Shown here: positions 1-10,840 of the stretch, one piece after another
How positions within the stretch are numbered: the stretch's first letter is position 1
How the letters are laid out: every line of letters begins with the position of its first letter
Origin: Cordia subcordata
Lineage: Eukaryota; Streptophyta; Magnoliopsida; Boraginales; Cordiaceae
DNA: 64,000 nucleotides
Reading direction: 5' to 3'
Assembly: GCA_028554755.1 (NCBI GenBank)
Contig: JAPTOF010000024.1
Span: forward strand, 2,356,001-2,420,000
The notes under the pieces: model-generated
Told to the model about the DNA's origin: nothing
The model's input: only the letters and a program-made list of their open reading frames with translations
Databases searched by the model: none
Program-made: the position numbers and the translations under genes

Positions 1-751
1 ATTGACATTTGGAATGACACACAAAGATATATGCAATTGGTAAAGGATTAATGCACTAGAAGTGAAAATGAGAAAGAATAAGGGAGCAAAATAATCTAAT
101 CTACAAAGATTACAAACAAATAAAAGAAAGCCTAAACTATCATAAAGGTAAGAAAAACAAAAGCAATCTAATCTACTATATATAAAAGCAAAGGCAAGTA
201 AAATACAAGAAGAACAAGAGAAAAATAAACAAGCCTAGGGTACCTCTTAGTAGCACTATATTTAATGCCCCCAGTAGGGCATCAATGTTATAGCAACACA
301 TGTTTAAAGTTGCATGGCACAAATTTTCGGATAATCATTAAAGCATAGAAGGTAGAGGGAAAAGGGTCATGCACTAAAAGTTGGGCCAATGAATGCATAG
401 TGCACTGCTTTTCAAGATCCCACCCTAAAATATCAAATGAATATGTGTATACAAGTGTAGAATGAAGCATGCTCAAATGTGGAAGATCATGTCTCATTCT
501 TGCTCTAAATATCCACTCTATGGCTTTCTTCTCATATTCAAAGGCTAAAAACACACCCCTCCATAAGTCAAAGATAGGTCTAATGCATGCAACGTGAGAA
601 AAGTGTTTTCTAACCCTAGATGAAAGTGTTCTATGCAAGAAGGCATTAACATGAGCTCTAAAGATTGAGACTCAATAGAATAGGAAAGGGGAGTAAGGAT
701 GACACTCGGAGACGGATGGTCAAAGATAAGGGATGTTAAAGTACTACACTC
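1..751 (-). other. 3' untranslated part of non-autonomous element E2
   Basis: Downstream (minus sense) of the E2 gag-like frame. At 238-290 there is a short match to the block that follows integrase in the Athila elements here (the 'cctaggt...ctagtagcact' type block also at about 16135 and 34140). In E2 this block sits only about 460 bases after the gag-like frame, so no pol lies between them. A 116-codon open frame at 288-638 (minus) has no family I recognise and no motif; I treat it as chance or as a decayed tail. Positions 1-237 are A-rich and hold nothing I can name. The 3' LTR of E2 must lie left of the window. Confidence 0.45.
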
Positions 752-2328
752 TTATTCTCCATAATATATGATATTATCAAGCCTAGGTCGCTCTAACTCC
801 TCACATACGGTGGACTCAATCTTAATAGGCTCACTCATACTAAAGGAAGGTTTATTTTCATTAAGAAAATGGTTAACCTCATTAATCAATCCCTTAGTAG
901 AGAGGGTAGAAGAAGGTATCAACAAGGATTCATCAAATACACCCAAAGACCCATAGATCACAATTTGAAGCTCATTAATTTCTTCCTTAAATGTCTTCTT
1001 GGAGTGGCTATTCTTCTCAACACAACAATCTTTAACTCCAAGAGATTTATCATATAAAAACTCTAAAACTAATGCTCTATTCTACCCAGTAGATGACTCT
1101 AGATCCACATTAGCTAAGATCTCATCAAATGCTTCCATAAATTCATTGCTATTGGTTGTCATCTCTTCATCATGCTCTTTACAAGGGGTAGGCATAAATA
1201 GAAGGGATAAAAAAGAGACTCAAAGGATTCCTCATCATGTATGTATGAATGGTCAAGGGAAGAATATGTGTTGAACTCCCTAAATGCTAACTCAGAATGC
1301 AATTGAGTACTATCGACATAAGACTCAATCTCCTTGTGCATAGGAAATGCTGGAAGAAAGGGAAGATTAGATTCACATGACTCAATGGGTGGCAATCAAA
1401 GCATGAGATGATAGAATACCACTTCCTGTAAAACATGGCCAAAGGAGTCATCAAGAACCAAATTACTATCATGCTCACTCTCATCCTTACTGCAAGATTT
1501 GATCTCTTCATCTACCTCTCTTTCTAATTTTCTCTCTAACATATCATCATGTTCATTACTGTGTCCCTTATCTCTAGGTCTCTCTCCTATCTCTTCAACT
1601 CAATTTAAAAGTATCTTAAGACTTCTAACCATCAGTTGCTCACTTTTAATCTCTCTCTTCAAGCACTCACCTAGATAATCAACTTGTTACATCATGCTAT
1701 CTAGTCTTTCTTGATTAGATAGAAAGAGGGATAGGAGATAGGAAATCTTGTCATCTTGTGAAGGAGGCCTAAAAGAAGAGGGTTCGACTAAGTGGAAATG
1801 TTAGTCATGTTGAAAATCATTTTGCACATAACCATAAAAAAACTCAAGAGAGAAATGGGTGGGAAAAGAAGGAGTTGGAGATGGACAATCGAAACTAGAA
1901 GGTGTATGGAATGAAGAGTCATCTTGACCCTATGGTGAAAATACATTATGTTTCTCCCTAGAATCATGATGATAAGATGTTGATGCATGCATGGGCATAT
2001 GATTCCTAAGGGTTTTCTTGGGCATTGTATGTAATCAGGGATAAGGGTGAAAGATAGGACAAGAATTGGAATCATAATCACATCTTCCACATATTTTGCA
2101 ATGAGAAAAATATGCATCCATACAGTCATGATTTCTAAGTGAGGATTCATGAAATGATGCATGACTATAGGGGTCATAGTTAGCACTTGCCCTAAATTAG
2201 GGATTTTCATGGGGACAAAAGAAAGTTGGATGCTTATAACTTCCACAAAAGCGACATGCCTTGGGAACATGTTCAGGTGGTAGGGAAAAGGATACTAGTG
2301 ACTACCAAGAAGCATTAGGATTGGTCAT
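752..2328 (-). pseudogene. Gag-like pseudogene of E2 with two CCHC-type knuckles
   Basis: One reading frame runs from an ATG at 2328-2326 to about 1159 with roughly seven in-frame stops, then shifts frame once near 1160-1190 and continues to 752. About 20 residues after the start region is a CX2CX4HX4C knuckle (CRFCGSYKHPTFFC). A second, degenerate knuckle has Y in place of H (CKICGRCDYDSNSC). A charged, probably coiled-coil stretch rich in E, K and R follows (about 1510-1690), then an acidic tail. The knuckles indicate a nucleic-acid-binding capsid protein, as in retrotransposon Gag. No protease, RT or integrase motif follows before the 3' untranslated block, so the element would have depended on pol supplied in trans. 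I do not recognise the family beyond the knuckles. Most stops look like decayed Q, R or W codons. Confidence 0.55.
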
Positions 2329-2527
2329 ATTCAATGAATCATAAGTAAAACCTCTTCACAATTCATTTTTTTTTAATTTTCAAAAAAATTTCAAAATTAT
2401 TTTTTGTCGTTTTCAAGATTTTTTCAATTTTTTGGTAGTTTTTGAATAATGGAAAGCAAGTAAAGATAGAGCACGTGCAAGCAACTAATCACAAACACAA
2501 AAGCACACAAAGAACCAATACCGAACC
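2329..2527 (-). other. Leader of E2
   Basis: About 200 bases between the primer site and the gag-like start. It is strongly A/T biased, with runs of T on the plus strand at 2365-2440, and has no open frame. This is the expected place for the 5' untranslated leader of E2. Confidence 0.5.
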
Positions 2528-2545
2528 TCACTGGTAACGGCACCA
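2528..2545 (-). promoter_or_regulatory. Primer-binding site of E2 (tRNA-Asp type)
   Basis: On the minus strand this reads TGGTGCCGTTACCAGTGA. It is a mutated form of the Athila-type site TGGCGCCGTTGCCGGGGA, which pairs with the 3' end of plant tRNA-Asp. The differences are C to T and G to A changes. It lies about 12 bases inside the LTR end at 2558, as expected for minus-strand priming of reverse transcription. Confidence 0.75.
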
Positions 2546-2557
2546 AAAACTCAATTT

Positions 2558-4041
2558 TGTCGAGTTTTACACCTGCAATCTATGGATCATTCATGGTATA
2601 GTGGATTTGAGTGCAGGTATCGTCTCCATGAAGAGGCTACCTTAGTTTGGCCTTTATGTGCTCGTGTCCTTAAAACTAGCTATGTGCATGTGTATGGATA
2701 TTTAGGATGTAAAGGGAGCTATGGAAAGGGAAAATAATCCTAAACTATGAAGGACTTAAGGGTACCAAGCTAAGGAAAGAAACCTAACAAAGAAGCAAGG
2801 GACCAAAGGTGATTGTGTTGCAACTAGGCTTGGGCTATGATAATGGATTAGGTCTATCTATAGCTCAGGACTTCTATTGCCATTGTGTTGATTAGGGGTT
2901 TCTTAACCAATACTAGTGGTTCAACCCGTTAGCTGGGTTTAAAGCTAAAGGCTAATCCCTCATAGCCTTTGCAATTTGTGCTTAGAACTCATCTTCTTGG
3001 CTAGGTTTAAAGCCAAGGACTAGCACCTAAACATTACGTGACATTAAGGCTTGATTAACCAATACTAATGTGGATAAGGGATACTCTAGTCTAGGTTAAC
3101 TTATTTCCTTGGCTGGGTTTAAAGCCAAGGAGTAGCACCTAAACTTGACTAAGCAAAGCCATGAATTAAGTACAATCACATCACCCATATGAGTAGATAA
3201 GAGCATTTGAAGCACAAATAACACGTATATTCACTTAGGTATTTTAACAAACACATAGACATGTTTGATATCTAATACATAGACATATTGAGTCATGCCA
3301 TATATTTATGTAAATAAACACGTATTAAGATCCAAAGATACACACCTATCCTTTATTCAAAGCCCTAGTCTAATATACAACATTAATTAACCCCAGATCT
3401 AACTCAATTACAAAGCATATTTACAAGAATAAGATAAGGAACAAGGAACTCCCTTTTCGACCGTTGCTCAAATCCAAAGCAAAATACTTCAATCTCTTGT
3501 TTCAAGCTTCAATCCTAGCTTGGTTTGGTGAGGGACGATGGTTTTGGGTGTTCGGTGAAATGGGTAAAGGGTTAGGGTTTATTAGGGTTTAAGAAAATTA
3601 AGCTCCTCCCTATAAATGAGCTAAAACAAGTTATTTCTTTGATGAACTCGATTGGCTGAATTGGATAGCTTTCTAATCCTACCAGTCGACCGGCTCTAGA
3701 GGACATCTTGACCAGTAGAATTTTTGAGTTCTCTGGGGTGGTTGGTCAATCGGCTTTTCTCTAAGGGTCGACCGGCTAGGTCAAAATGCTCCATTCTTCA
3801 TTCCTTTTCTTCCGATCTTCATCCATTAGCTCATTTCTTTCTCATGTAAGCTCGAACCCTTCCAAAACACTACTAAGACATGAAATATAACACTTAGTGT
3901 AGCATTTATGCATCGAAATACATTATTTGCAAATATTAACAGTTATGCATAAACTCAATATGAAGTGCACTAAATTAAGATCTAAATACCCATAAATGTG
4001 CATGCATAAAAACTAGATGCAAACATGCATAAAAGACACAT
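2558..4041 (-). repeat. 5' LTR of E2 (last 2 bases at 13931-13932)
   Basis: Minus-strand LTR that ends in CA at 2558 beside the primer site. Its first two bases (TG) lie at 13932-13931, beyond the inserted Copia-1. The start TGATGTGT matches the starts of the Athila-2 and Athila-3 LTRs. U5 (about 2560-3560) holds repeated copies of an 'agctgggtttaaagcta' block (2930, 3000, 3110) that also occurs in the other Athila LTRs of the window. U3 (about 3620-4041) carries two GTCGAC-type palindromes at 3681-3695 and 3765-3780. A weak TATA-like stretch is near 3610. Length about 1,486 bases. Confidence 0.7.
4037..4041. repeat. Target-site duplication CACAT, left copy (Copia-1)
   Basis: CACAT here and at 13926-13930 flank Copia-1. 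When Copia-1 and one copy are removed, the two sides join into a normal TG...terminus of the E2 LTR. Two extra bases (AT, 4042-4043) separate this copy from the LTR; see findings. Confidence 0.7.
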
Positions 4042-4043
4042 AT

Positions 4044-5365
4044 TATAGGTGCAAATATCTTGAGAGGGAGGTGAATGAAGATATAATCACTAATTTTCGT
4101 TTTAAAAAATTCTCAAAAAATCAATAATTTCTTTTAAGCAATATATCAAACACAATATAAGTAATTTAGGCAAGTATGATAATAAGAGTATAGGGAGAAG
4201 AGAGACAAACGATTTTAAGGTAGTTTGGCTAAGCCTACATCCACCACCTAAGGATGCTCCTCTTAAGACTTCAACAACCTTCACTAATATGCTTCTTCAA
4301 ATCTTGGCAAAGCACAAACCAATTTCTTACACCTCTTTGAAGTTTAATCTTCAAAGAACCCAAGAGTTCCACTCTTTAGGATTTCCCCACACTTTATAAG
4401 CTTTAATGAATAAATCTCACAAGAATTCTAGCTCACAAAGTGTGTATAAAATCAAATGAATAAGAATGATAGAATCTAAATTTTTTTTTGTCAAAAGAAG
4501 ATATTGCAATGAATAAAGCTCTTGAAAGCTCAAAGATATTGCAAGAATGGCTCAAAGCTTAATTGAATGATGATAAAGGATTTTGCACACTTGAATTGAT
4601 GATTTGAATGCGTAATAAATGTGTATTTAAAGAGATTTTTGGGTTAGGGATTTGGTAGGTGAAGAAAAGAGGGAAAATTAGCCAGAACGGTAATAAACGG
4701 CTAGTGCATTTATTACAGCAGCCAATTCAGCCGGTTAACCGGCTGGGTCATCCAGCTTGCACTTGACCCTTTCTGACTAGGTCGGATGCCTTACCCGATC
4801 GACCGGCTAGGGAGTCCGACTTTGTCCTTCAGTTTCTATTTTGGTCGGGTGATCCACCCAGGTCAGTCGGTCAACCGACTGGGGGGTCTGGCCACTCCAG
4901 AAGGTGAAGTAAAGCCAAACTTTTGCCAAAGCCCTTTTTTACTGCAATTTTCACAACTCCAAAACATTTTGAGATTTTTTGTAAATGCATGTTATGACAT
5001 GAAATACCTCAAAAACACATTTTTACTCTATGTGTGCATTCAAATTCATTTGTGCCTATATGAAATCAAATATGCAAGAGTTTTAAAATTTTGTTTGAAC
5101 AATGAAGAAGGTTTGAGCCAAACATATATAATATTTAGGCATTTCACAAAAGAGCAAAAAAAGGCCCGGTACCCTTTATGATATCTTTTCTCCTCCTATG
5201 CCTTCACATCTTCTTGTTCTTCAAATGACGTGTTTTTGCTCATCTTCTTCTTCTATCTTTCAAGCATCAACTTACATTTAAGCATTTATCTTCATAAGAT
5301 GCTTTTAGTCAAATAATGCATATAAATTTTCGTCATCAAAACTAATTGCAATTATTTAGCCAACA
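4044..5365 (-). repeat. 3' LTR of Copia-1
   Basis: 1,322 bases, aligning along its full length with 12599-13925. By eye the two differ by several percent, unevenly, so the insertion is not recent. The terminal CA (minus sense) is mutated to TA at 4044-4045. U3 contains three GTCGAC-type palindromes (4729-4744, 4794-4808, 4863-4880). A TATA-like ATTTAAAG stretch lies at about 4623-4632. Confidence 0.9.
4729..4744. promoter_or_regulatory. U3 palindrome AGCCGGTTAACCGGCT (Copia-1 3' LTR)
   Basis: A perfect 16-base palindrome in the Copia-1 U3, about 100 bases upstream (minus sense) of the TATA-like stretch. The equivalent site in the 5' LTR (13352-13367) reads AGCCGGTCAACCGGCT. The same core recurs in the Athila LTRs. 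A protein-binding or enhancer role is inference. Confidence 0.5.
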
Positions 5366-5382
5366 ATCTCCCACTTTTTGAT
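5366..5382 (-). promoter_or_regulatory. Polypurine tract of Copia-1
   Basis: On the minus strand this reads ATCAAAAAGTGGGAGAT directly before the LTR start TGTTGGC. This is the canonical plus-strand priming site of Sirevirus/Copia elements. Confidence 0.85.
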
Positions 5383-5908
5383 GATGACAAATTTTTAAGA
5401 TATGAGCAAAAGTGTTCCCCCTTAATATATGCATTTCTTTTACAAAGATGTAATTGGGAAAATACTCCCCCTGTCAAATTTAACTCATGCATATTTTGAA
5501 AACATTTTTCACCAATAATCAACTTATCAACTATCATGCAAATCTGCTATTAATCAGACATATAAGCTCATAAGTATATAATCATCATAAGCAAATCAAC
5601 ATATTAACTTATAAGTAATTCAATCAACATATAAACTCATAAGCAAATTCAAGTTAGCAAGCAAATCGTCTTCTCCTTCTTCTTTGCTTCTTTTCCTTTT
5701 CTTTTTCTTTCTCCGCCTTTGGCATCATCAAAAATTAATAGGGAGGTAAGAAGAGAATGCAAGGAAAGATAGTATGAATTTAAAGAGTTAATCCTTAAAA
5801 AAAAATGATTAGTCAAACAATAAAAGCAAAGTTAAGAGGTTTAAAACTAGCTAAAAGTGAACTAAGATTGTTTTATAATGCTAAAAATGAATTTTTTGAA
5901 CACGAAAA
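5383..5908 (-). other. Copia-1 spacer with upstream purine motif
   Basis: Untranslated region between the extra ORF and the main polypurine tract. At 5708-5729 the minus strand reads GATGATGCCAAA followed by GGCGGAGAAA. The same motif precedes the polypurine tract in the other Sirevirus copies of this window (54041-54063, 61178-61200, 63491-63513). Multiple purine tracts at this place are an established Sirevirus trait. Confidence 0.6.
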
Positions 5909-7275
5909 TCAGGGTGCTCGATCATGGTGATCTCTGAAGTAATCTTGCATGTCAAAACGCATACTTGCCGTCTTCAAATCAATGTTCTCCCTCTAGAGAG
6001 TGAGCTCATTCCATTGATTTGTCATTGTGGCCCTCATTTCTCCCATTCCTGTGTTCAAGGCCTGCAGCTATGAAAGAATCTGAGCCATCATCGAGAGGCG
6101 ACCCATTGAGCTAGACCCTGTACCTCGTCGAATCTCTACTCGTTGTTAATCATCAATATGCCCCTGTGCCCTTGATTCTCTCATCACTCTTCTAAGAGTA
6201 GCTTCCTCAGGATCTACTTCTTCTTCATCAAAGGTACTAACAACCATGGGTATCGTTCCTGGTATGCCTATGTCAGCTTCACCCTTATGTTCTGGCCCTA
6301 CATCTTCTTCTAAGGTAATGTCAATGCCGTCAAGCATATCATCAAGTTGTTGTGCATCAGGCCCATAGACAGGATTAGTGAAAGTTGTTCCCTTCTTAGT
6401 TCTATTCTTAATCGGTACCTGAGTGCTTTGGGGCAAATTCTTGAAAGTTTATCTGTTAATAGGCTCCCCATTGTACCAGTAGATACCCATAAAATTTATA
6501 TATAGCATATCAAAGTTCCAGGCAAACTTCCCATATAGAGTATTCGAAGAAATCTTGAAGTGTGAAAAGTATGCATTAAGGCCATACCATATCTAGGAGT
6601 AGTTGTTTTTCCTCTCTCTTTTCCATTAATATGTAACATATGTTGTAGGATAAGGAAAGGTAAAGCAATCTTGACACCCTTTTTCAAACTGTAAAGAATT
6701 TATGCATCTATAACTGGTATCTTCCCATCATTGATATTTCTAGGGAGAATTACTTCACTAATTATTTTGAAAGCAATTCTGTTGTTAAAATCAACATCTT
6801 TCAATAAGGAAAGAATTAATTCCATATCCTTAGGTCCTACATCTTTCCACATAAACTCTATAACCTCTTTTGGCTTATCAGTGCCCTTAATTCCTTCCGG
6901 GCACCCTTGGCTATTATAATGCCCTTCTCCATCTACAGGCATATGAAAAATCTTTCGCAAAGTTTCCCCTTTAAGCACAAAATTTACCCTACACACAGTT
7001 GAAGTTAACTCAAGTTTTGGGCTCTTATGGTGTACTTCGAGATTTTCATAAAATTGTATCACTAATCTATCTTGAACATTGCAATTTAGATGCATAAACA
7101 TATACCAATCATTAAAAAGTGATAGAACATTAGTTCCAGCAAAATCTGAGTCAACGAGATATTTACCGTACAATATCGAATGTTTCTTTTGAATCTTTGA
7201 TACGGGAGGTGGTGGAGGAGATTGTGTTCTTGCCCTCTTCCTTTTTCTTCCACGTTCTTGACGTCCTCAAATTCA
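5909..7275 (-). pseudogene. Env-like / additional ORF of Copia-1, broken
   Basis: Lies between RNase H and the 3' LTR, the place where Sireviruses carry an env-like or additional ORF. The frame opens near 7260 with a basic stretch rich in R and K followed by a run of five prolines (about 7205-7220). It continues as 158 codons (7173-6700) with a dense hydrophobic/charged pattern, reads through a TAA into 6687-6496, then shifts frame into an acidic 97-codon segment (6436-6146) and a last stretch to about 5909. That last stretch looks coiled-coil. The style resembles the 'putative plant transposon protein' ORFs often found next to plant Copia elements. I see no signal peptide or clear transmembrane pair, so a true envelope function is not supported. 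At least two stops and two frameshifts are present. Confidence 0.55.
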
Positions 7276-7658
7276 CCATGATTTTGCGTTGTTTTTGGAA
7301 GATTGAATCGGTGAAAACTAGTTTTTTGAAATGGGTAATCAAAATATAGAGAGAATTTTGGAAGAACTTGGTTAAAAATTGAAGAATTAAGAATAGGTTT
7401 GAAAGAATTTTTTGGCTAAGGTTAAAAAAATTTGGGAGATTTGAGTGAATTTGGGTAAAAACCCCCAATTTTAACCTTGTCCACGTTCAATTGGTCAACC
7501 GGTTGGTCGAGGAGCCGGACGACCGGGCGGATCAAAGAGCACAAAAAATTTTCCTTTTTAGCCGGACGCCTTATAGCTTTAGGTCGACTGGTTGGGTCAG
7601 AAAGTGCAAAATATATACTTTTTCATGCCCAAGCCATATAAATACACATGCTTATATT
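7276..7658 (-). other. Copia-1 spacer between RNase H and the extra ORF
   Basis: Probable 5' untranslated part of the extra ORF, T/A rich (7290-7460). It contains a GTCAACC palindrome-like block at 7489-7515 of the same kind found in the LTR U3s. No coding frame of its own is convincing; the plus-strand frame 7491-7838 is antisense to pol. Confidence 0.5.
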
Positions 7659-10600
7659 TTAACCACTTTTTATCATTTCAATTTCTCTTCTAATATTGCA
7701 AAATTGATCCTCATGCAATGGCTTAGTAAAAATATTAGCAACTTGATGCAAAGTATTAACAAATTCAAGTATGATATCACCTTTTTGTTCATGATCTCTA
7801 ATAAAATGGTGCCTAATTTCAATATGCTTAGTTCTTGAATATTGAATTGGATTTTTTGTGAGATTAATTGCACTAGTATTATCACAATATACAGGAACAT
7901 GATCATATTGCAATCCATAATCAAGTAAATTTTGTTTCATCCATAAAATTTAAGCTATACAGCTACCAGCTGCAATATATTCTACTTCGGTGATAGAAAT
8001 AGCACCACTATTTTATTTCCTATAGGACCAAGATATTAAGGAATGTCCTAGGAATTGGTAGGTTCCACTAGTGCTCTTACGGTTTACTTTGCAACCAGCA
8101 TAATCGACATTAGAGAATCCACACAAGTCAAATGACGTTCCTTTTGCATACCAAAGCCCTAGATTAATTGTTCCTTTAAGGTATCTAATGATTCTTTTTA
8201 CAACAATTAAGTGAGTTTCCTTAGGTTTAGATTGAAATCTAGCACATAAGCACACTACAAACATGATATCAGGTCTAGAAGCAGTTAAATATAATAGGCT
8301 ACTGATCATACCTCTATATTTATTTTCGTCTATAGATTTACCTTTCTCATCCTTATCCAACTTTGTTGAGGGGCTCATAGGAGTTCCAATTTCCTTTGCA
8401 TCTTCAAGTCCAAATTTTTTTATAATTTCCTTTGTGTATTTGGCTTGATTTATGAAGATCCCCTCCTTTGCTTGTTTGATTTAGAGTCCAAGGAAGAAAG
8501 TTAACTCTCCCATCATGCTCATCTCAAACTCCTTGTGCATACACTTGGATAAGCTCTCACATAAAGATATATTAGTAGCACCAAAAATTATATCATCCAC
8601 ATAGATTTGGACAAGTACAATGTCATTCCCTTCTCTTTTAATAAACAAGGTTGAGTCAAGTTTTCCTCTTTCAAAGTTGTTTTCCACAAGAAATCCACTG
8701 AATCTTTCATACTAAGCTCTAGGAGCTTGTTTTAAACCATATAATGCTTTTTCTAGTTTAAAAACGTGATTAGGAAAATAAGAATCTTCAAAACCAAGGA
8801 GTTGTTCAACATAAACTTCTTCAATGAATACATTTAAAAAAAAACACTTTTTACATCCATTTGATAAAGTTTGAAGTCCATGTAGCATGTAAATGCAAGT
8901 AACATACGAATGGATTCAAGTCTAGCTACGGGAGCATAGGTTTCATCATAATCAATTCCTGCTTCTTGATTGTATCCTTGTGCTACTAGTCTAGCCTTGT
9001 TCTTAGTTACTATTCCGGCTTCATCTAGTTTGTTTCTAAATACTCATTTTGTTCCTATTACCGATCTATCTTTTGGCCTTTCAACTAGCTTCCATACTTT
9101 ATTTTTATCAAAATGATTAAGTTTTTCTTACATGGAAATTATCCAATTTTCATCAAGTAAAACTTCTTTTGCATTTTTGGGTTCTATATGAGAAATAAAT
9201 GCATGATACTCACAGAAAGTATTAATATTACGCCTAGTTCTTACATCTTCCTTTGGATCACCGAGGATTAGTTGAGGATGGTTTTTTATGAACTTCCAAC
9301 TCTTTGGTAGGTCTTCATGAGGTTCTTTTGTTTCAACATTTCCTTTGCTTGAACATTGTTCATTTTCCTCATTGGCTTGAGACCTCTTTTCTTGATGTTC
9401 TTCTTCTTGCTTTACATCTTATTGTTTTGTTGATTTTTTTTTTGTCTTTTGGAGTTGGATCTTCAAGTGTTGTTTTCTCCAAAAGATAACCTATATCATC
9501 AATTTCTTTTCTCGACTCAAACGGATTAGTCTGATCAAATGTAACATGCATTGATTCTTCCACAATAAGAGTTCTTTTATTATATACCCTATATGCTTTG
9601 CTCTTTGTGGAATAACCTAAAAATATTCCTTCATCCGATTTAGCATCAAATTTCCTTAAGTGGTCCTTAGTATTTAGAATAAAGCATTTACAACCAAATA
9701 CTTTGAAGTATGATATTTTAGGTGTTTTACCATGCCATAATTCATATGGAGTTTTATTTAAGATAGGTCTAATTAATACTCTATTTTGTACATAGCATGT
9801 AGTATTTATGGCTTCACTCCAAAAATATGTTGGCAAGTTGTGTTCTTTTAGCATAGTTCTTGTCATTTCTTATAATGTATGATTCTTTCTCTCTACTATC
9901 CCCTTTTGTTGAGGAGTACAAGAGGCCAAAAAGTTGTGTTCAATGCCATGTTTATCACAAAAGTTCATGAAAGGAGTGTTCACATATTCGATACCATTAT
10001 CACTACGGATGCAAGTTATAAAATAGCCTTTCTCATTTTGCACTTTTCTAGACAATCTTGCAAATTCATTGAAGGCATCATTTTTATGTGCAAGAAATAT
10101 GATCCATGTAAATCTAGTGTAATCATCTACTACAACAAATGTATAACTAGATCCTTCTAAGCTAGCTACATCAATAGGTCCAAGCAAATCTACATGTAAT
10201 AGTTGCAATGCTCTATTTGTTGAAACTTTATTTCGGGATTTGAAGGATGTCTTATGTTGTTTTCCTAGTTGGCAAGCATCAAAAATTTTGTTTTTCTCAA
10301 ATTTTAGCTTTCATAAATCTCTAACTAGATCATGCCTTGACAAATCATTCAATAAGCTCATGCTAGCATGTCCTAATCTTCTATGCCATAACCAAGCATT
10401 ATCATGCACAATGGATAAGCATTTAACATGTTGACATACAAGTTGATCAATTTCAACGGTATAGACATTTTCATTTCCCTTAGCTACAAATAATACATTA
10501 TCATTTCCACATTCATAGATAATGCATCTAGAGGATTGAAAAACTTTTTTATGACCTTTGTTACATAATTGACTAATGTTAAGTAGATTAAATTTTAGAC

Positions 10601-10840
10601 CTTCTATAAGTAAGACATTTTGTATAGCAAGAGAGTTCTCATTACCGACGCTTTGCTTTCCAATTATTTTTCCTTTGTTATTGTCGCCAAAGGTAATGTC
10701 TCCTCCTTTTGTCCTTTTTAATTTGTAGAAGAGTAAAGAGTTCCCCGTCATGTGCTTGGAACAACCGCTATTCAAGATTCATTTCATTTTGCTTGTTTTG
10801 CTTTCATTGCATACCTACACACATGAAATTCAAATGCAAT
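7659..10840 (-). pseudogene. Copia-1 pol pseudogene (protease, integrase, RT, RNase H)
   Basis: Minus strand, in Ty1/Copia order. The protease region (10775-10311) begins LNSGCSKHMTG, so the catalytic D of the usual LDSGCS is N (codon at 10770-10772). The GAG-pre-integrase motif LWHRRLGH follows. The integrase core (10208-9870) keeps D in HVDLLGP, D in IRSDNGIEY and E in GIVERKN. Next come the integrase C-terminal part (9866-9369), RT with QMDVKSVF near 8850 and the catalytic QIYVDDIIFG at about 8600, then RNase H (8378-8013 and 7940-7659), where GYSDADYAG has become GFSNVDYAG. Frame changes and stops occur near 9369, 8690 and 8000. It would have copied the RNA and integrated the cDNA; it cannot now make a full polyprotein. 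Confidence 0.85.

Noticed and set aside
7491..7838. 115-codon plus-strand frame
   Set aside because: Antisense to the RNase H end and spacer of Copia-1, whose minus-strand motifs (YCDNTSAINLTKNP) are clearly the real coding sense.
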